Shown here: positions 1 through 8,332 of the stretch, piece after piece
How the letters are laid out: each line of letters starts with the position of its first letter
Position numbering within the stretch: the stretch's first letter is position 1
Assembly: GCA_003246895.1 (NCBI GenBank)
Contig: QKCL01000057.1
Coordinates: forward strand, 1 to 47,837
Length of the DNA stretch: 47,837 bases
Reading direction: 5' to 3'
Source: Spirochaetota bacterium
GTDB lineage: Bacteria; Spirochaetota; UBA4802; UBA5550
Made by a program: the position numbers and the translations under genes
Notes under the pieces: model-generated
The model's database searches: none
What the model was told of the DNA's origin: nothing
Seen by the model: the letters and a program-made list of their open reading frames with translations, nothing else

Positions 1-20
1 CACCGATAATACCGGAGGAG

Positions 21-1295
21 ATGCTTTCACTTAACTCATGTACAATTGACGAATACCTTTCAAAGTCCTATGTATCTCATTCGCCTGTGGAATCAGTATG
101 CTGGGCAAAGGGCACCAGTGAACCCCTCATCATAAATTCATTCAAGCTGGAGAACGAGAATCTGGCCAGCATAATAGATGACATTCCCGAGGACCTCTCA
201 GTCATTACAGGAAAACCGGGAAATCTTGACCAGTTCAGCGATATAATAAGTTTCAGCATTATCTTCACAGACCAGTGGAGAATAAATTATCTGAGTGAAC
301 AGTGCCGGTTCATTACAGGCTACACAAAAGAGGAGCTCCTGGAGAGCGGCCGGATTTCATGGACAGATCTCATCAATGAGGAGGACAGGGATAATGTCCG
401 CATGGCAAGAAAGAATGCCATTTTCAAGAAACACCCCTACAGCATTGAATACAGAATTACAGATAAAGAGGGGCATACAAAATACATCTGGGAAAAGGGA
501 GCCCCTGTCCCGGACAGCCAGGGCGCAATAAACAAAATCGACGGTTTCCTCCATGACATTACAGTAAAGATCAAGGCCGACCTGGCCATGAGATCCATAA
601 ATGAAAAAAACAACCGCAGCATACGACTCGATGCCCTTACACGTATGGCCGGCGGCATTGCCCATGAAATGAATAATCAGCTCATGGGAATCAGCGCCAT
701 TGCCGGTATCATATCAATGAAGAGCAGTGAAAGTGACATTACGGAAAGCATCAGCAAAATAAACGATATAATTGAAAAATCCGCTTCAATAATAAATGAC
801 CTCCAGAGACTTTCAACTGAGGGTGACAATGAAAAGAAAATCATGTCTGCACACACCATTCTGGACAGCGCCATTGAACACTTCACCAGTGAAACCCTGA
901 ACAGACACAGAGTTGAGTTTTCATATGGCGCCCCAAGGCATTACCTCAACGCAGACCCTGAGAAGATAAAGGAAGCCCTCTGCCGCATTCTTGAAAACTC
1001 CGATGAGGCAATGCATAAATCGGGGGGATCAATATTGATCTCCACTGAAAACAGCAAATCTGCAGAAAATACAGATATCATTGAAATAAAACTGAAAGAC
1101 ACCGGTAGGGGAATTGACGAAAAATATCTCGCAAGAATATTTGACCCGTTTTTTACAACAAAGACAAACGGTAATTCCCGTGGAATGGGCCTGTCAATAG
1201 CACTTGGAATAATCGAATCACACGGAGGGTCAATATCCTGCTCAAACGGAAAATCCGGAGGGCTTGAAGTCAGGCTTTCCCTGCCTGTTATATGA
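21..1295 (+). CDS. PAS-domain sensor histidine kinase (5' end possibly outside window)
   Basis: Two-component sensor kinase. A PAS domain covers about residues 70-182. A HisKA-type phosphoacceptor helix follows with the motif GGIAHEMNNQL (His215). The HATPase_c domain shows the N box ILENSDEAM, the G1 box DTGRGID, the F box IFDPFFTTK and the G2 box RGMGLSIALGII. No transmembrane segment is visible, so it is probably cytosolic. The ATG at 21 has a GGAGG only about 3 nt before it, too close to be a normal Shine-Dalgarno, and the frame is open to the window edge, so the real start may lie upstream with another N-terminal domain. No response regulator is visible in the window; the signal is unknown. 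The next gene is convergent and begins 2 nt after the stop. Confidence 0.9.
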   Translation: MLSLNSCTIDEYLSKSYVSHSPVESVCWAKGTSEPLIINSFKLENENLASIIDDIPEDLSVITGKPGNLDQFSDIISFSIIFTDQWRINYLSEQCRFITGYTKEELLESGRISWTDLINEEDRDNVRMARKNAIFKKHPYSIEYRITDKEGHTKYIWEKGAPVPDSQGAINKIDGFLHDITVKIKADLAMRSINEKNNRSIRLDALTRMAGGIAHEMNNQLMGISAIAGIISMKSSESDITESISKINDIIEKSASIINDLQRLSTEGDNEKKIMSAHTILDSAIEHFTSETLNRHRVEFSYGAPRHYLNADPEKIKEALCRILENSDEAMHKSGGSILISTENSKSAENTDIIEIKLKDTGRGIDEKYLARIFDPFFTTKTNGNSRGMGLSIALGIIESHGGSISCSNGKSGGLEVRLSLPVI

Positions 1296-1297
1296 TA

Positions 1298-1789
1298 TCA
1301 CTTCATGAAGCGGAATGTTGAGACAATTGTTTCGGCATCCCTGACAAATATGTAGAGGTCTATGGGAACAGATCTGCTGAAGTCTGCAAAGTAAACCTTG
1401 CCGTCCTTTTTACCCACAATCCTGCCGTTAAGATGAAACCCTTCGGGCCTGCCGTAGTAGGTTTTTTCATAGTATTCCCACTCCTTTCCGGAAAAAATAT
1501 ATATCCTGAAAAGAACAGCCGATTTTGCAGGAGCATCAACAGGCTGCCAGTCCCTGGAACGGGTAGGCAGAATAAAACTGATTCCGTATATTTCCAGATT
1601 TTCATCAATGAGCAGATGCCTGTCCGAAACACTGTACTTGCTCCAGGTTTCGGGGAACTTCATGGAAAAACCGAACCTCCTGTTCTCATAGTTCAGCTTT
1701 TCAAGAAGAAGCTCCCGGTCAGTCTTTGCGCAGCCTGCCGTGAAAAGTGTTATTGTTAAAATAATAAAAATTATACTCTTCAGGTTCAT
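1298..1789 (-). CDS. Small lipoprotein, unknown function
   Basis: 163 residues. The N-terminus is a lipoprotein signal with the lipobox FTAGC, so the mature protein should be lipid-anchored in an envelope membrane. I do not recognise the domain. It lies downstream of the sigma/anti-sigma/VWA operon but is separated from it by a strong hairpin terminator. Its start codon sits inside a 13-bp perfect inverted repeat (1778-1810) and has no Shine-Dalgarno. Expression would therefore need either readthrough plus opening of the hairpin or a promoter I cannot see. The gene is real (signal peptide plus lipobox); the function is open. Confidence 0.75.
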   Translation of the reverse strand: MNLKSIIFIILTITLFTAGCAKTDRELLLEKLNYENRRFGFSMKFPETWSKYSVSDRHLLIDENLEIYGISFILPTRSRDWQPVDAPAKSAVLFRIYIFSGKEWEYYEKTYYGRPEGFHLNGRIVGKKDGKVYFADFSRSVPIDLYIFVRDAETIVSTFRFMK

Positions 1790-1810
1790 TATATAAGAAT
1801 GAACCTGAAG
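1778..1810 (-). promoter_or_regulatory. Perfect 13-bp hairpin containing the lipoprotein start codon
   Basis: CTTCAGGTTCATT and its exact reverse complement are separated by 7 nt. Read on the minus strand, the second arm begins with AATG, so the ATG at 1789 would be base-paired in the mRNA. This is what is seen; a role in start-codon sequestration is inference. Confidence 0.6.
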
Positions 1811-1825
1811 ACGGCATATGGCAAC

Positions 1826-1851
1826 AAAAAAAGCCCCTTCCGGGGCTTTTA
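1826..1851 (-). terminator. Intrinsic terminator after the sigma/anti-sigma/VWA operon
   Basis: Stem AAAGCCCC / GGGGCTTT with loop TTCC, followed on the minus strand by a run of T. It begins 4 nt after the VWA gene stop codon. Confidence 0.88.
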
Positions 1852-1854
1852 AAT

Positions 1855-2964
1855 CTATTTAAACCTGAAGTTTTTCTTCTCCGCCTCTTTCCTGATACTC
1901 TTTATCATTGCAGAGTCAAGTGATTCCTTTTCACCGGCGTTTTTCTTCTGATCAGTAATGTACCTGTTCCGCTTTTCATTGAGTTCACCTATCCTCTTCT
2001 GAATTTCAAGCCTCTTTCTGTACATTGCCTCAACATAACGTTTTCTTTCCCCCTGGGTCATGTTTCTCATATTAGCAGGCAGATCCTCTTTTCTGATACT
2101 GTTCAGATCCGCTTTCCCGTTTTTTACCGCATCTACAAGGTCCCAGTTCGTGTTGACATAATACTTTGAGGCCTTGGAAATTGATCTCTCGGCTGCGACG
2201 GACCCGGATTTATCCATGGCTTTATTGTCTTCTTCGCTCTGTACAGCCTTGCGCTTCTCTCCAGCTGCTCCGAATGGAATGTATGTGCTGTTAAGTTCAA
2301 GCCCAAGCCTGTTTATCTCTCCGTCCTGGGGAGTGCTTACAATCTGAGGTGCATTGTTATGGTCTATATTCATGTAGGTTCCGCCGCCCAGATCAGCCCC
2401 CTCTTTCCACTTGATATTTATGCCGGTTCCGTAATCCCCGCAGAAAATTGTATTAACAGTAATACCCTTCTCCCTTGCGAACCTGATGGACTCACGGTAA
2501 TCATTGTCTCCCTGTGTAAATGACTCATTCCCTGCTATGAATATAATCTTGATATTGCCGTCATTTCTGTCCCAGTTAAGGTTCTGTACCGCCCTTTTTA
2601 TTACAAGGCCGCAGTACTCATCCCCGCCGCATGTTTTAAGGGAAAAAAGGTCTGATGAAATCCTGTCAAGGTCTCCCGTGAAAGGTGTAACCATACGCAT
2701 ATAGCCCTCTTCTCTGGAGATTGTACTCTTGCCGTATTCAAAAAGGGAAACCTCAAGAACAGGAGTCTGTGAACCCTTTTCGGCAAATGCAAGTTCGTTC
2801 ACCACCTTCCAGAGCCTTGACCTGGCCTGGTCAATGAGACCGTCCATGCTGCTGCTTGTATCAAGCAGGAGAGCAACCTGTATTCTGGGCCCTGACTTTT
2901 CCTGTGCTCCAAGTGAAACGGATAGTGAAAATAATATTATAAAAACCGGTTTTAGTGTTTTCAT
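1855..2964 (-). CDS. Secreted von Willebrand factor A domain protein
   Basis: 369 residues. A signal peptide (residues 1-20, ending SLGA-Q) is followed at once by a VWA domain. The metal-ion-dependent adhesion site is DTSSSM (Asp35, Ser37, Ser39). The C-terminal third (about 240-369) is charged and helical, probably coiled coil. VWA domains bind partner proteins through a divalent metal. It is the last gene of an operon with an ECF sigma factor and a membrane anti-sigma factor, 48 nt downstream of the latter, so it may belong to the envelope-signal pathway that this pair reads; that link is inference from position. No membrane anchor or lipobox is visible, so the product is probably periplasmic or exported. 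Confidence 0.82.
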   Translation of the reverse strand: MKTLKPVFIILFSLSVSLGAQEKSGPRIQVALLLDTSSSMDGLIDQARSRLWKVVNELAFAEKGSQTPVLEVSLFEYGKSTISREEGYMRMVTPFTGDLDRISSDLFSLKTCGGDEYCGLVIKRAVQNLNWDRNDGNIKIIFIAGNESFTQGDNDYRESIRFAREKGITVNTIFCGDYGTGINIKWKEGADLGGGTYMNIDHNNAPQIVSTPQDGEINRLGLELNSTYIPFGAAGEKRKAVQSEEDNKAMDKSGSVAAERSISKASKYYVNTNWDLVDAVKNGKADLNSIRKEDLPANMRNMTQGERKRYVEAMYRKRLEIQKRIGELNEKRNRYITDQKKNAGEKESLDSAMIKSIRKEAEKKNFRFK

Positions 2965-3012
2965 TTTGTCCTCCCTGGTGAAGGTATGACGGGAGTCAGG
3001 AGGGAGTAGTTC

Positions 3013-3984
3013 TTATTTTTTTTTCAGTTTAAGGTCAATTTCTGAAACTGTTTCTTCAGTTTTAGTCTTCACAACGGTAACTGAGTAGGAATTGCCCAGT
3101 TTAACGATTATTTTTTTCAGATCCTCATTTTTTACGACCATGGTGCAGAGGTATTCATTTTCAGAGATGTTTTTTAATTCAACAATAAGTATTTCGTGTC
3201 CCCTCAACAGAGCCTCAATTTTATCCTGTTCAGGATTCTTTTGCACAGGAATTGATGCGGGCATTGACTTCGACGCCTTTCTGTATCGGGAAACTGATTT
3301 CTTTTCAGAATAGGCTTCCTCTCCCTGTATGTCTGATTTTGCATCAGCCAGATCCATGGCCTTTTTATTCTGTATTTTCTCTCCCCCGGATTTTTCAAGA
3401 GCACGTTTCGGTTCATAGCTCTTTATGGATTCTGAAACTATGGTATTTTTGTCAGAACCGGCTTCCTTTTCAATAATATCGTTCATTACCGCTTTATCTT
3501 TCATTACAGATTCTTTCTTAACTTGAGTTCTGAGCCGTTTATTTTCGGCAGCAGGTTTTTCATCACGGACCTTTTCACTAACAGTGACGGTCCTGTCTGC
3601 AATTTCTATCTCGGAAACCGACTTGTGTTCAACAGTGAAGGGCCTGTAGACAATCACCATAATCAGCGCAAGCCCCGCAAGAGCCATGGCTTCGATGGAA
3701 AACCTGCTCCTGAGAAATACAAATGGTTCAGCCAGAACCCTCATGTTAAATTTTGACTCTGCCCTCTCCCTGAGCCTTCTTTCAACTGATTCTGTAAAAC
3801 CTGCCGGTGCATTGTGCCTTTTAAACCCCTTTACTTCAGCAGCATATTTCACCCTGAACTGCAGATAGTCTCTGCATCCGCTGCAGTCATTTATATGCCT
3901 TAAAATCTCCTCATCCTTCATGGGGTCAAGGCCGTTATCGATGTACGCATCTATGAGTTCTTTAAAATCTTTACACTTCATCAT
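3013..3984 (-). CDS. Membrane anti-sigma factor with zf-HC2 zinc finger
   Basis: 323 residues. The N-terminal zinc-finger anti-sigma motif is His30-x3-Cys34-x2-Cys37 (HINDCSGC), with Cys4 upstream. One transmembrane segment lies at about 98-114, followed by a long Lys/Glu-rich extracytoplasmic region of about 200 residues. Family knowledge: such proteins hold an ECF sigma factor at the membrane and release it on an envelope signal. The gene overlaps the sigma gene by 4 nt (ATGA type), the usual arrangement for a sigma/anti-sigma pair. The C-terminal domain is not one I can name; a short fold follows about residue 240. Confidence 0.85.
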   Translation of the reverse strand: MMKCKDFKELIDAYIDNGLDPMKDEEILRHINDCSGCRDYLQFRVKYAAEVKGFKRHNAPAGFTESVERRLRERAESKFNMRVLAEPFVFLRSRFSIEAMALAGLALIMVIVYRPFTVEHKSVSEIEIADRTVTVSEKVRDEKPAAENKRLRTQVKKESVMKDKAVMNDIIEKEAGSDKNTIVSESIKSYEPKRALEKSGGEKIQNKKAMDLADAKSDIQGEEAYSEKKSVSRYRKASKSMPASIPVQKNPEQDKIEALLRGHEILIVELKNISENEYLCTMVVKNEDLKKIIVKLGNSYSVTVVKTKTEETVSEIDLKLKKK

Positions 3985-4631
3985 ATGACCCCCTTCAGAA
4001 GACTGCGAAGCCCCTTCCTGCCTCTGGCAAGCCTTGACTTAACTGTTCCTTCGGGAATACCGGTAATACCCGCTATCTCATCATAGCTTCTCCCTTCCAG
4101 GTCCCTGAGCACAATGAGTACCCTTTCATTTTCAGGGAGCTGTTCAATTGCGCAGCGTATTGCATTTTCGGTTTCATCCCTCTCTATGGATTCATGGGGG
4201 GTCAGGTACTGTGAGGAGATTCTGTCACTCTCCTCGGGCACTGCAAAGTTTCTCACCCTTTTACGGTATGAAGTCTTCAGCCTGTCCCTGCAGAGGTTCA
4301 TTGCTATTTTATATATCCATGTGGACAATGCGGACCTGAAACCGAAGTCACAGAGCCTGTCATGCACACGTATAAATACATCCTGTGCACAGTCATGGGC
4401 ATCGTCGTAATCGTTCATGATGTTGTAGCAAAGTGAAAATACCATATCCTTGTGCCTTTCAACAATTTCATTAAATACCGGCTGCTCACCCTGAAGGAAT
4501 GCACGCACAGCCTCTTCATCGGTGAGTTCCCTGTATCTCTCCCTTCCGCATATTATTAGACGCAGAAAATCTGAAAAAGATCTCATTTTATCTGCAATAT
4601 GCGGAAAAATGTTGTTCAGCACATTAATCAT
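3981..4631 (-). CDS. ECF-family RNA polymerase sigma factor (RpoE-like)
   Basis: 216 residues. Sigma region 2 spans about 53-122, with the -10 recognition helix segment DAHDCAQDVFIRVHDRL and STWIYKIAMNLCRDRLK. Region 4 spans about 155-210, with LPENERVLIVLRDLEGRSYDEIAGITGIPEGTVKSRLARGR (quoted in pieces: the helix-turn-helix is SYDEIAGITGIPEGTVKSRL). Sigma region 3 is missing, as expected for the ECF group. The N-terminus is about 35 residues longer than usual. It heads the operon with its anti-sigma factor. An inverted repeat, CCAGTCC/GGACTGG, lies upstream at 4668-4718, separated by 37 nt; its meaning is unknown. Confidence 0.92.
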   Translation of the reverse strand: MINVLNNIFPHIADKMRSFSDFLRLIICGRERYRELTDEEAVRAFLQGEQPVFNEIVERHKDMVFSLCYNIMNDYDDAHDCAQDVFIRVHDRLCDFGFRSALSTWIYKIAMNLCRDRLKTSYRKRVRNFAVPEESDRISSQYLTPHESIERDETENAIRCAIEQLPENERVLIVLRDLEGRSYDEIAGITGIPEGTVKSRLARGRKGLRSLLKGVI

Positions 4632-4740
4632 GAAGTTTCCGGATGTATAAATAATTTCTTAAAATTACCAGTCCGGTTAAATATTTCAAGTCAATTTTAT
4701 TGTAAATCTCAGGACTGGATGTTCAGGATGAAACGGATTT

Positions 4741-4838
4741 AAGGGTGAGGGACGTGAAGGGCGGCGGAGCCGGTGCATGGCACCGGAGCGTAAGCGCAGC
4801 CCGGAACAGGCCCGGCCCCCGGAAACGGGGGACACGCC
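4741..4838. repeat. GC-rich structured intergenic element
   Basis: About 100 bp far richer in GC than its flanks. It contains a perfect inverted repeat CCGGTGC-atg-GCACCGG (4770-4786) and a second hairpin CCCCCG-gaaa-CGGGGG (4816-4831) with a GNRA-type loop. It lies just after the pepF stop codon. It could be a terminator for pepF or a copy of a dispersed intergenic repeat; there is no second copy in this window. Confidence 0.5.
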
Positions 4839-4845
4839 CGTAAAA

Positions 4846-6651
4846 TTACAGCCTTCCGTATACTTCTAAGAGCTGGTCAACGAGATGCCCGAAATGGGCG
4901 ATGGCACTTTTCACCGGTTCAGGACTTCCCATGTCCACGCCGGCGGTTTTAAGCTCATCTATGGGGTACATGCTGCCGCCCAGTTTAAGGAAGTTAAGGT
5001 AAGCATCTCTGGCGCTGTCACCCTCTGAGGTTACCCTGTCTGCAAGAGCAATTGCGGCGGAGATTCCTGTTGCGTATTTATATACATAGAATGCCGAGTA
5101 GAAATGCGGAATCCGGAGCGCCTCGAGTGAGAGCACATCGTCTATTACGAGTTTGTCTCCGAAGTATGCGTCAAGGAGCCTGTAGTATTCGGCCCTCATT
5201 ACATCCAGTGTAAGGGGCTCGTTGTTTTCAACTATTGCATGGGACCGTTTTTCAAACTCCGCGAACATTGTCTGCCTGTAGAGAGTTGCCCTGATATTGT
5301 CTATTTCACGGTTCAGGATATAGGCCTTCATGCGGTTATTGTCCTTATACTTTTCAAGGAGATACATGCTCAGCAGTGTCTCGTTGAATGTGGATGCGAC
5401 CTCTGCCACAAATATCGTGTAGTCGGCTGAAATGAATGGCTGACTGTTTTTCGAATAGTAAGAATGCATGGAGTGGCCTGCCTCGTGTATGAGGGTATAG
5501 AGGCTGTTTATGTTTTTGGGCTCATAGTTAAGAAGTATGTATGGAGGAGAGTCGTAGCAGCCTGAAGAGTATGCACCGCTTCTCTTTCCCCTGTTTTCGT
5601 AACGGTCAACCCAACCTTCAAGGAGGCCCTTTTTCATTATTCCGCAGTATTCTGTTCCCAGCGGGGCAAGGGCGTCAATTGATGTTGCCACAGCCTCTTC
5701 ATAGGACATGTTAAAGTCTATGTCGCTCACGATGGGCACGTATGTGTCGTAGAAGTGAAGTTCATCAAGGCCGAGGGCCTCCTTTCTGAACTGCAGGTAC
5801 TTGAATAGAGGTTCATTGTTTTCCCTGACTGTATCGATGAGGTTGTCATATACCTCAACCGGGACATTGTCCGAAAACAGTGAGGCTTCCCTGGAACTTT
5901 TAAAGTTTCTTACCTTTGCGTAGAATTGGTCCTTCTTGTTTGAATGAGAAAGTGTTTCTGCAATGGTAAACTTCAGGTTGTCATAGGACTCATAGTACTG
6001 AAAGAATGCCTTTTTTCTGGTTTCCCTGTCGGGGCTTATGAGGAATGTGCTGAAATTGCCGTGACTCAGTTCAACCTCTTTTCCGGATTCATCCTTTATG
6101 TTACCGAACTTCATGTCCGCATTGTCAAGCTGGCTGAAGATCTGTGAAGGGGCATGACCCACCTCCCCGGACTGTGCCAGAATCTGTTCTATTTCGTAGC
6201 TTCTGGTATGTGGCTTGTACCTGAGAATCTTTTCAAGGTAAAACCCGTAGTCTTTCATGGAAGGGTCTTCCATGTACTTTCTCACAACCCCTTCTTCTAT
6301 GCTCTGAATTTCGGGAGTCATGAAACTTGAGGATTCAGAGAGTCTTGTGTAGAGATTCATGGCCTTCTGGTACATGGCGAGATAAAACTGTTCCGATTTG
6401 TTTTCGTCGCTTTTGAGATGTGCATATGTATAGAGTTTTTCAAAGTCCCTGGATATTTCAAGGTCAAACTCAATTGTTCCACGGAAGGCTTCAAGGGACA
6501 GGGACATCTTTCCCCTGTAGTCTTCATAGCCCTTTATATCATTTTCTATTTTCTTATATAGTTTTTCCCAGTTTTCGTCATCGGCAAAGAGGGGTTTAAG
6601 ATCCCATTTATCACTTTCCTTTACATCCTTTCTTTCCGGTATTGCTGTCAT
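4846..6651 (-). CDS. pepF: Oligoendopeptidase F (M3 family)
   Basis: Cytosolic zinc metallopeptidase that cuts short peptides. The zinc site is HEAGH (His389, Glu390, His393 from the chosen start), with the third ligand likely Glu417 in AEVASTFNE. About 601 residues, the normal family length. The start chosen is the ATG at 6651, which has AGGAG 6 nt upstream and begins MTAIPERKDV, the typical PepF N-terminus (IPER...WDL.LF). A longer frame begins with TTG at 6711 and has no ribosome site. The gene is monocistronic, with a GC-rich element downstream and an envelope-protein gene divergent upstream. Confidence 0.95.
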   Translation of the reverse strand: MTAIPERKDVKESDKWDLKPLFADDENWEKLYKKIENDIKGYEDYRGKMSLSLEAFRGTIEFDLEISRDFEKLYTYAHLKSDENKSEQFYLAMYQKAMNLYTRLSESSSFMTPEIQSIEEGVVRKYMEDPSMKDYGFYLEKILRYKPHTRSYEIEQILAQSGEVGHAPSQIFSQLDNADMKFGNIKDESGKEVELSHGNFSTFLISPDRETRKKAFFQYYESYDNLKFTIAETLSHSNKKDQFYAKVRNFKSSREASLFSDNVPVEVYDNLIDTVRENNEPLFKYLQFRKEALGLDELHFYDTYVPIVSDIDFNMSYEEAVATSIDALAPLGTEYCGIMKKGLLEGWVDRYENRGKRSGAYSSGCYDSPPYILLNYEPKNINSLYTLIHEAGHSMHSYYSKNSQPFISADYTIFVAEVASTFNETLLSMYLLEKYKDNNRMKAYILNREIDNIRATLYRQTMFAEFEKRSHAIVENNEPLTLDVMRAEYYRLLDAYFGDKLVIDDVLSLEALRIPHFYSAFYVYKYATGISAAIALADRVTSEGDSARDAYLNFLKLGGSMYPIDELKTAGVDMGSPEPVKSAIAHFGHLVDQLLEVYGRL

Positions 6652-6785
6652 ATTCTGCTCCTGAAGTGTAATTCTGCAATTATCTATAAGTTCATGCTCT
6701 CTTTTAGTCAAGGTTAATTATCACTTGACTTCCAGATTATGATACATATCAAATCTTTAAAAAAAAGCGATGTTATGATATTATA

Positions 6786-7556
6786 ATGAAAAATTCAGGA
6801 TTAAAGACATTTATCTTTTTCATCTCACTTATTCTGGCTCTAGCTCTCTCAACGAAGTCATATTCACAGGATAATGATGAAACAGATTTTACACCAAAAA
6901 CCCAGTTTATCATTTTCTATGACCTTGGGTATTCAGGAGATAAGGGTATAGAAGACTATACAAGAAAGGGTGCCGGAGATATATCAGACGCCTACAACAG
7001 CTATGGATCACCGTACAGCAGTGATTACCATGCCGGTTCAACTGAAGACTCAAAAATAAGCCAGGGTGTGGGCCTGGAATTCAGAACATTCTTCGGAAAT
7101 ATAGGATATGGAATTGGTCTTGGGATTCACTCAAAAAGTACAAGTACTACAGTTGAATCATCGGATAATGAACCCATTGAAGTCAGGGCAAAACTGTTTA
7201 TAATAGACCTTGCCCCTTCCATTTTTTACAGATTCTTTTTAAGCGACAATGTATTCATAAGTACAGGACTTGGAATTGACATATTTTACGGTATTGCCGA
7301 CATTTCTGACTCCGGAGTATCAATCCCATACTCAACTGAAGAGAGCTATTTCGTTACAGCTCAGTCCAGCGGATTAGGATGCCATATAAAAACAGATATT
7401 ACATTTCTTTATAAATCGATAGGCATCACCATGGGAGTGGGTGCACGTTATATTGAGAGTGATGAATTCTATGAAAGTTTCAGCACTACAAAACTTGATC
7501 TTAAAGCCGGAATAACAGGTGTACACAGCTACATCGGAATAACATCTTATATTTAG
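6786..7556 (+). CDS. Outer-membrane beta-barrel-like protein
   Basis: 256 residues. A signal peptide (1-27, ending KSYSQ-D) precedes a run of short amphipathic strands rich in Gly, Tyr, Ser and aromatic residues, such as GYGIGLGIHSK, VFISTGLGIDIFYG and GITMGVGARYIE, ending in a hydrophobic strand. This looks like a small OmpX/OmpA-type barrel of about 8-10 strands, but no specific family is recognised. The next gene, a lipoprotein, starts 14 nt later, so the two probably form one transcript. There is no Shine-Dalgarno; a TATGAT hexamer (6774-6779) ends 6 nt before the ATG. Confidence 0.7.
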   Translation: MKNSGLKTFIFFISLILALALSTKSYSQDNDETDFTPKTQFIIFYDLGYSGDKGIEDYTRKGAGDISDAYNSYGSPYSSDYHAGSTEDSKISQGVGLEFRTFFGNIGYGIGLGIHSKSTSTTVESSDNEPIEVRAKLFIIDLAPSIFYRFFLSDNVFISTGLGIDIFYGIADISDSGVSIPYSTEESYFVTAQSSGLGCHIKTDITFLYKSIGITMGVGARYIESDEFYESFSTTKLDLKAGITGVHSYIGITSYI

Positions 7557-7570
7557 AGACAATTTAAACA

Positions 7571-8296
7571 ATGAAAATATTAAATTTTTTACTCCCGTCA
7601 TTAATCCTTATTACGATATCAGCACTGACCGGATGCGTAAGCAACTTCACACTTCAAACAGCAAAAGCCATACCTGAAGGACAGCTTGACATCGGAATGA
7701 TAATGGCCACAACGACAAACCGTGCAGCATATGACATGCAGAATGAACATGATGAAAACAGTCACAGTCCCTTTATACCCTTTACTGAAATTCCTGAGAA
7801 CACCCTGCCGTCAGGAAGACTGGGACTTGGACACAAAATCGATGCTGCACTGATACTCAACCCGTACCCGTTTCAGAATCTGCCTATTGAAATTGGAGGC
7901 GATATTAAATACCAGTTTTTCAATGCCGGAAATTTTTATTCAGCTTCAGGGTTGGGATTCTTCTATATGAATAACTACAAGGATATCGTAGATGACAATC
8001 AGCACGGTGAATTATTCCTTCCGGTATATGTCAGTTATAATCTCTTTGACAAATTCAATGTATATGGTGCTGTAAAAGGTGTATACAGATTCAGAAGAAA
8101 TGAGGTCTTCGAAGACGGCAGCTGGAAAAAGAAAAACCGGTACACTCAGCTGGTAAACTATACAGTGGGGTACATGAGAAAAACAGACAGCGGCAACACC
8201 GTATTTATCGAAACAGCCTACCAGTATGAATTCCAGACAAAATTTTCATCATACCAGGTAAACTATGGAATTTTTACAAGTCTTAACCTGTGGTAA
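7571..8296 (+). CDS. Lipoprotein with beta-rich outer-membrane-like body
   Basis: 241 residues with the lipobox ALTGC (acylated Cys22). The body has repeated amphipathic strands (GRLGLGHKIDAALIL, FYSASGLGFFYM, FNVYGAVKGVYRF), like small transporter or porin-type barrels, and ends in an aromatic-rich strand (IFTSLNLW). Function is not recognised. It follows another barrel-like gene by 14 nt, suggesting a two-gene envelope unit. A weak ribosome site precedes the ATG. Confidence 0.7.
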   Translation: MKILNFLLPSLILITISALTGCVSNFTLQTAKAIPEGQLDIGMIMATTTNRAAYDMQNEHDENSHSPFIPFTEIPENTLPSGRLGLGHKIDAALILNPYPFQNLPIEIGGDIKYQFFNAGNFYSASGLGFFYMNNYKDIVDDNQHGELFLPVYVSYNLFDKFNVYGAVKGVYRFRRNEVFEDGSWKKKNRYTQLVNYTVGYMRKTDSGNTVFIETAYQYEFQTKFSSYQVNYGIFTSLNLW

Positions 8297-8332
8297 GTTT
8301 TAAACTTCAGTAATAATTTGTTTTTTACTATT

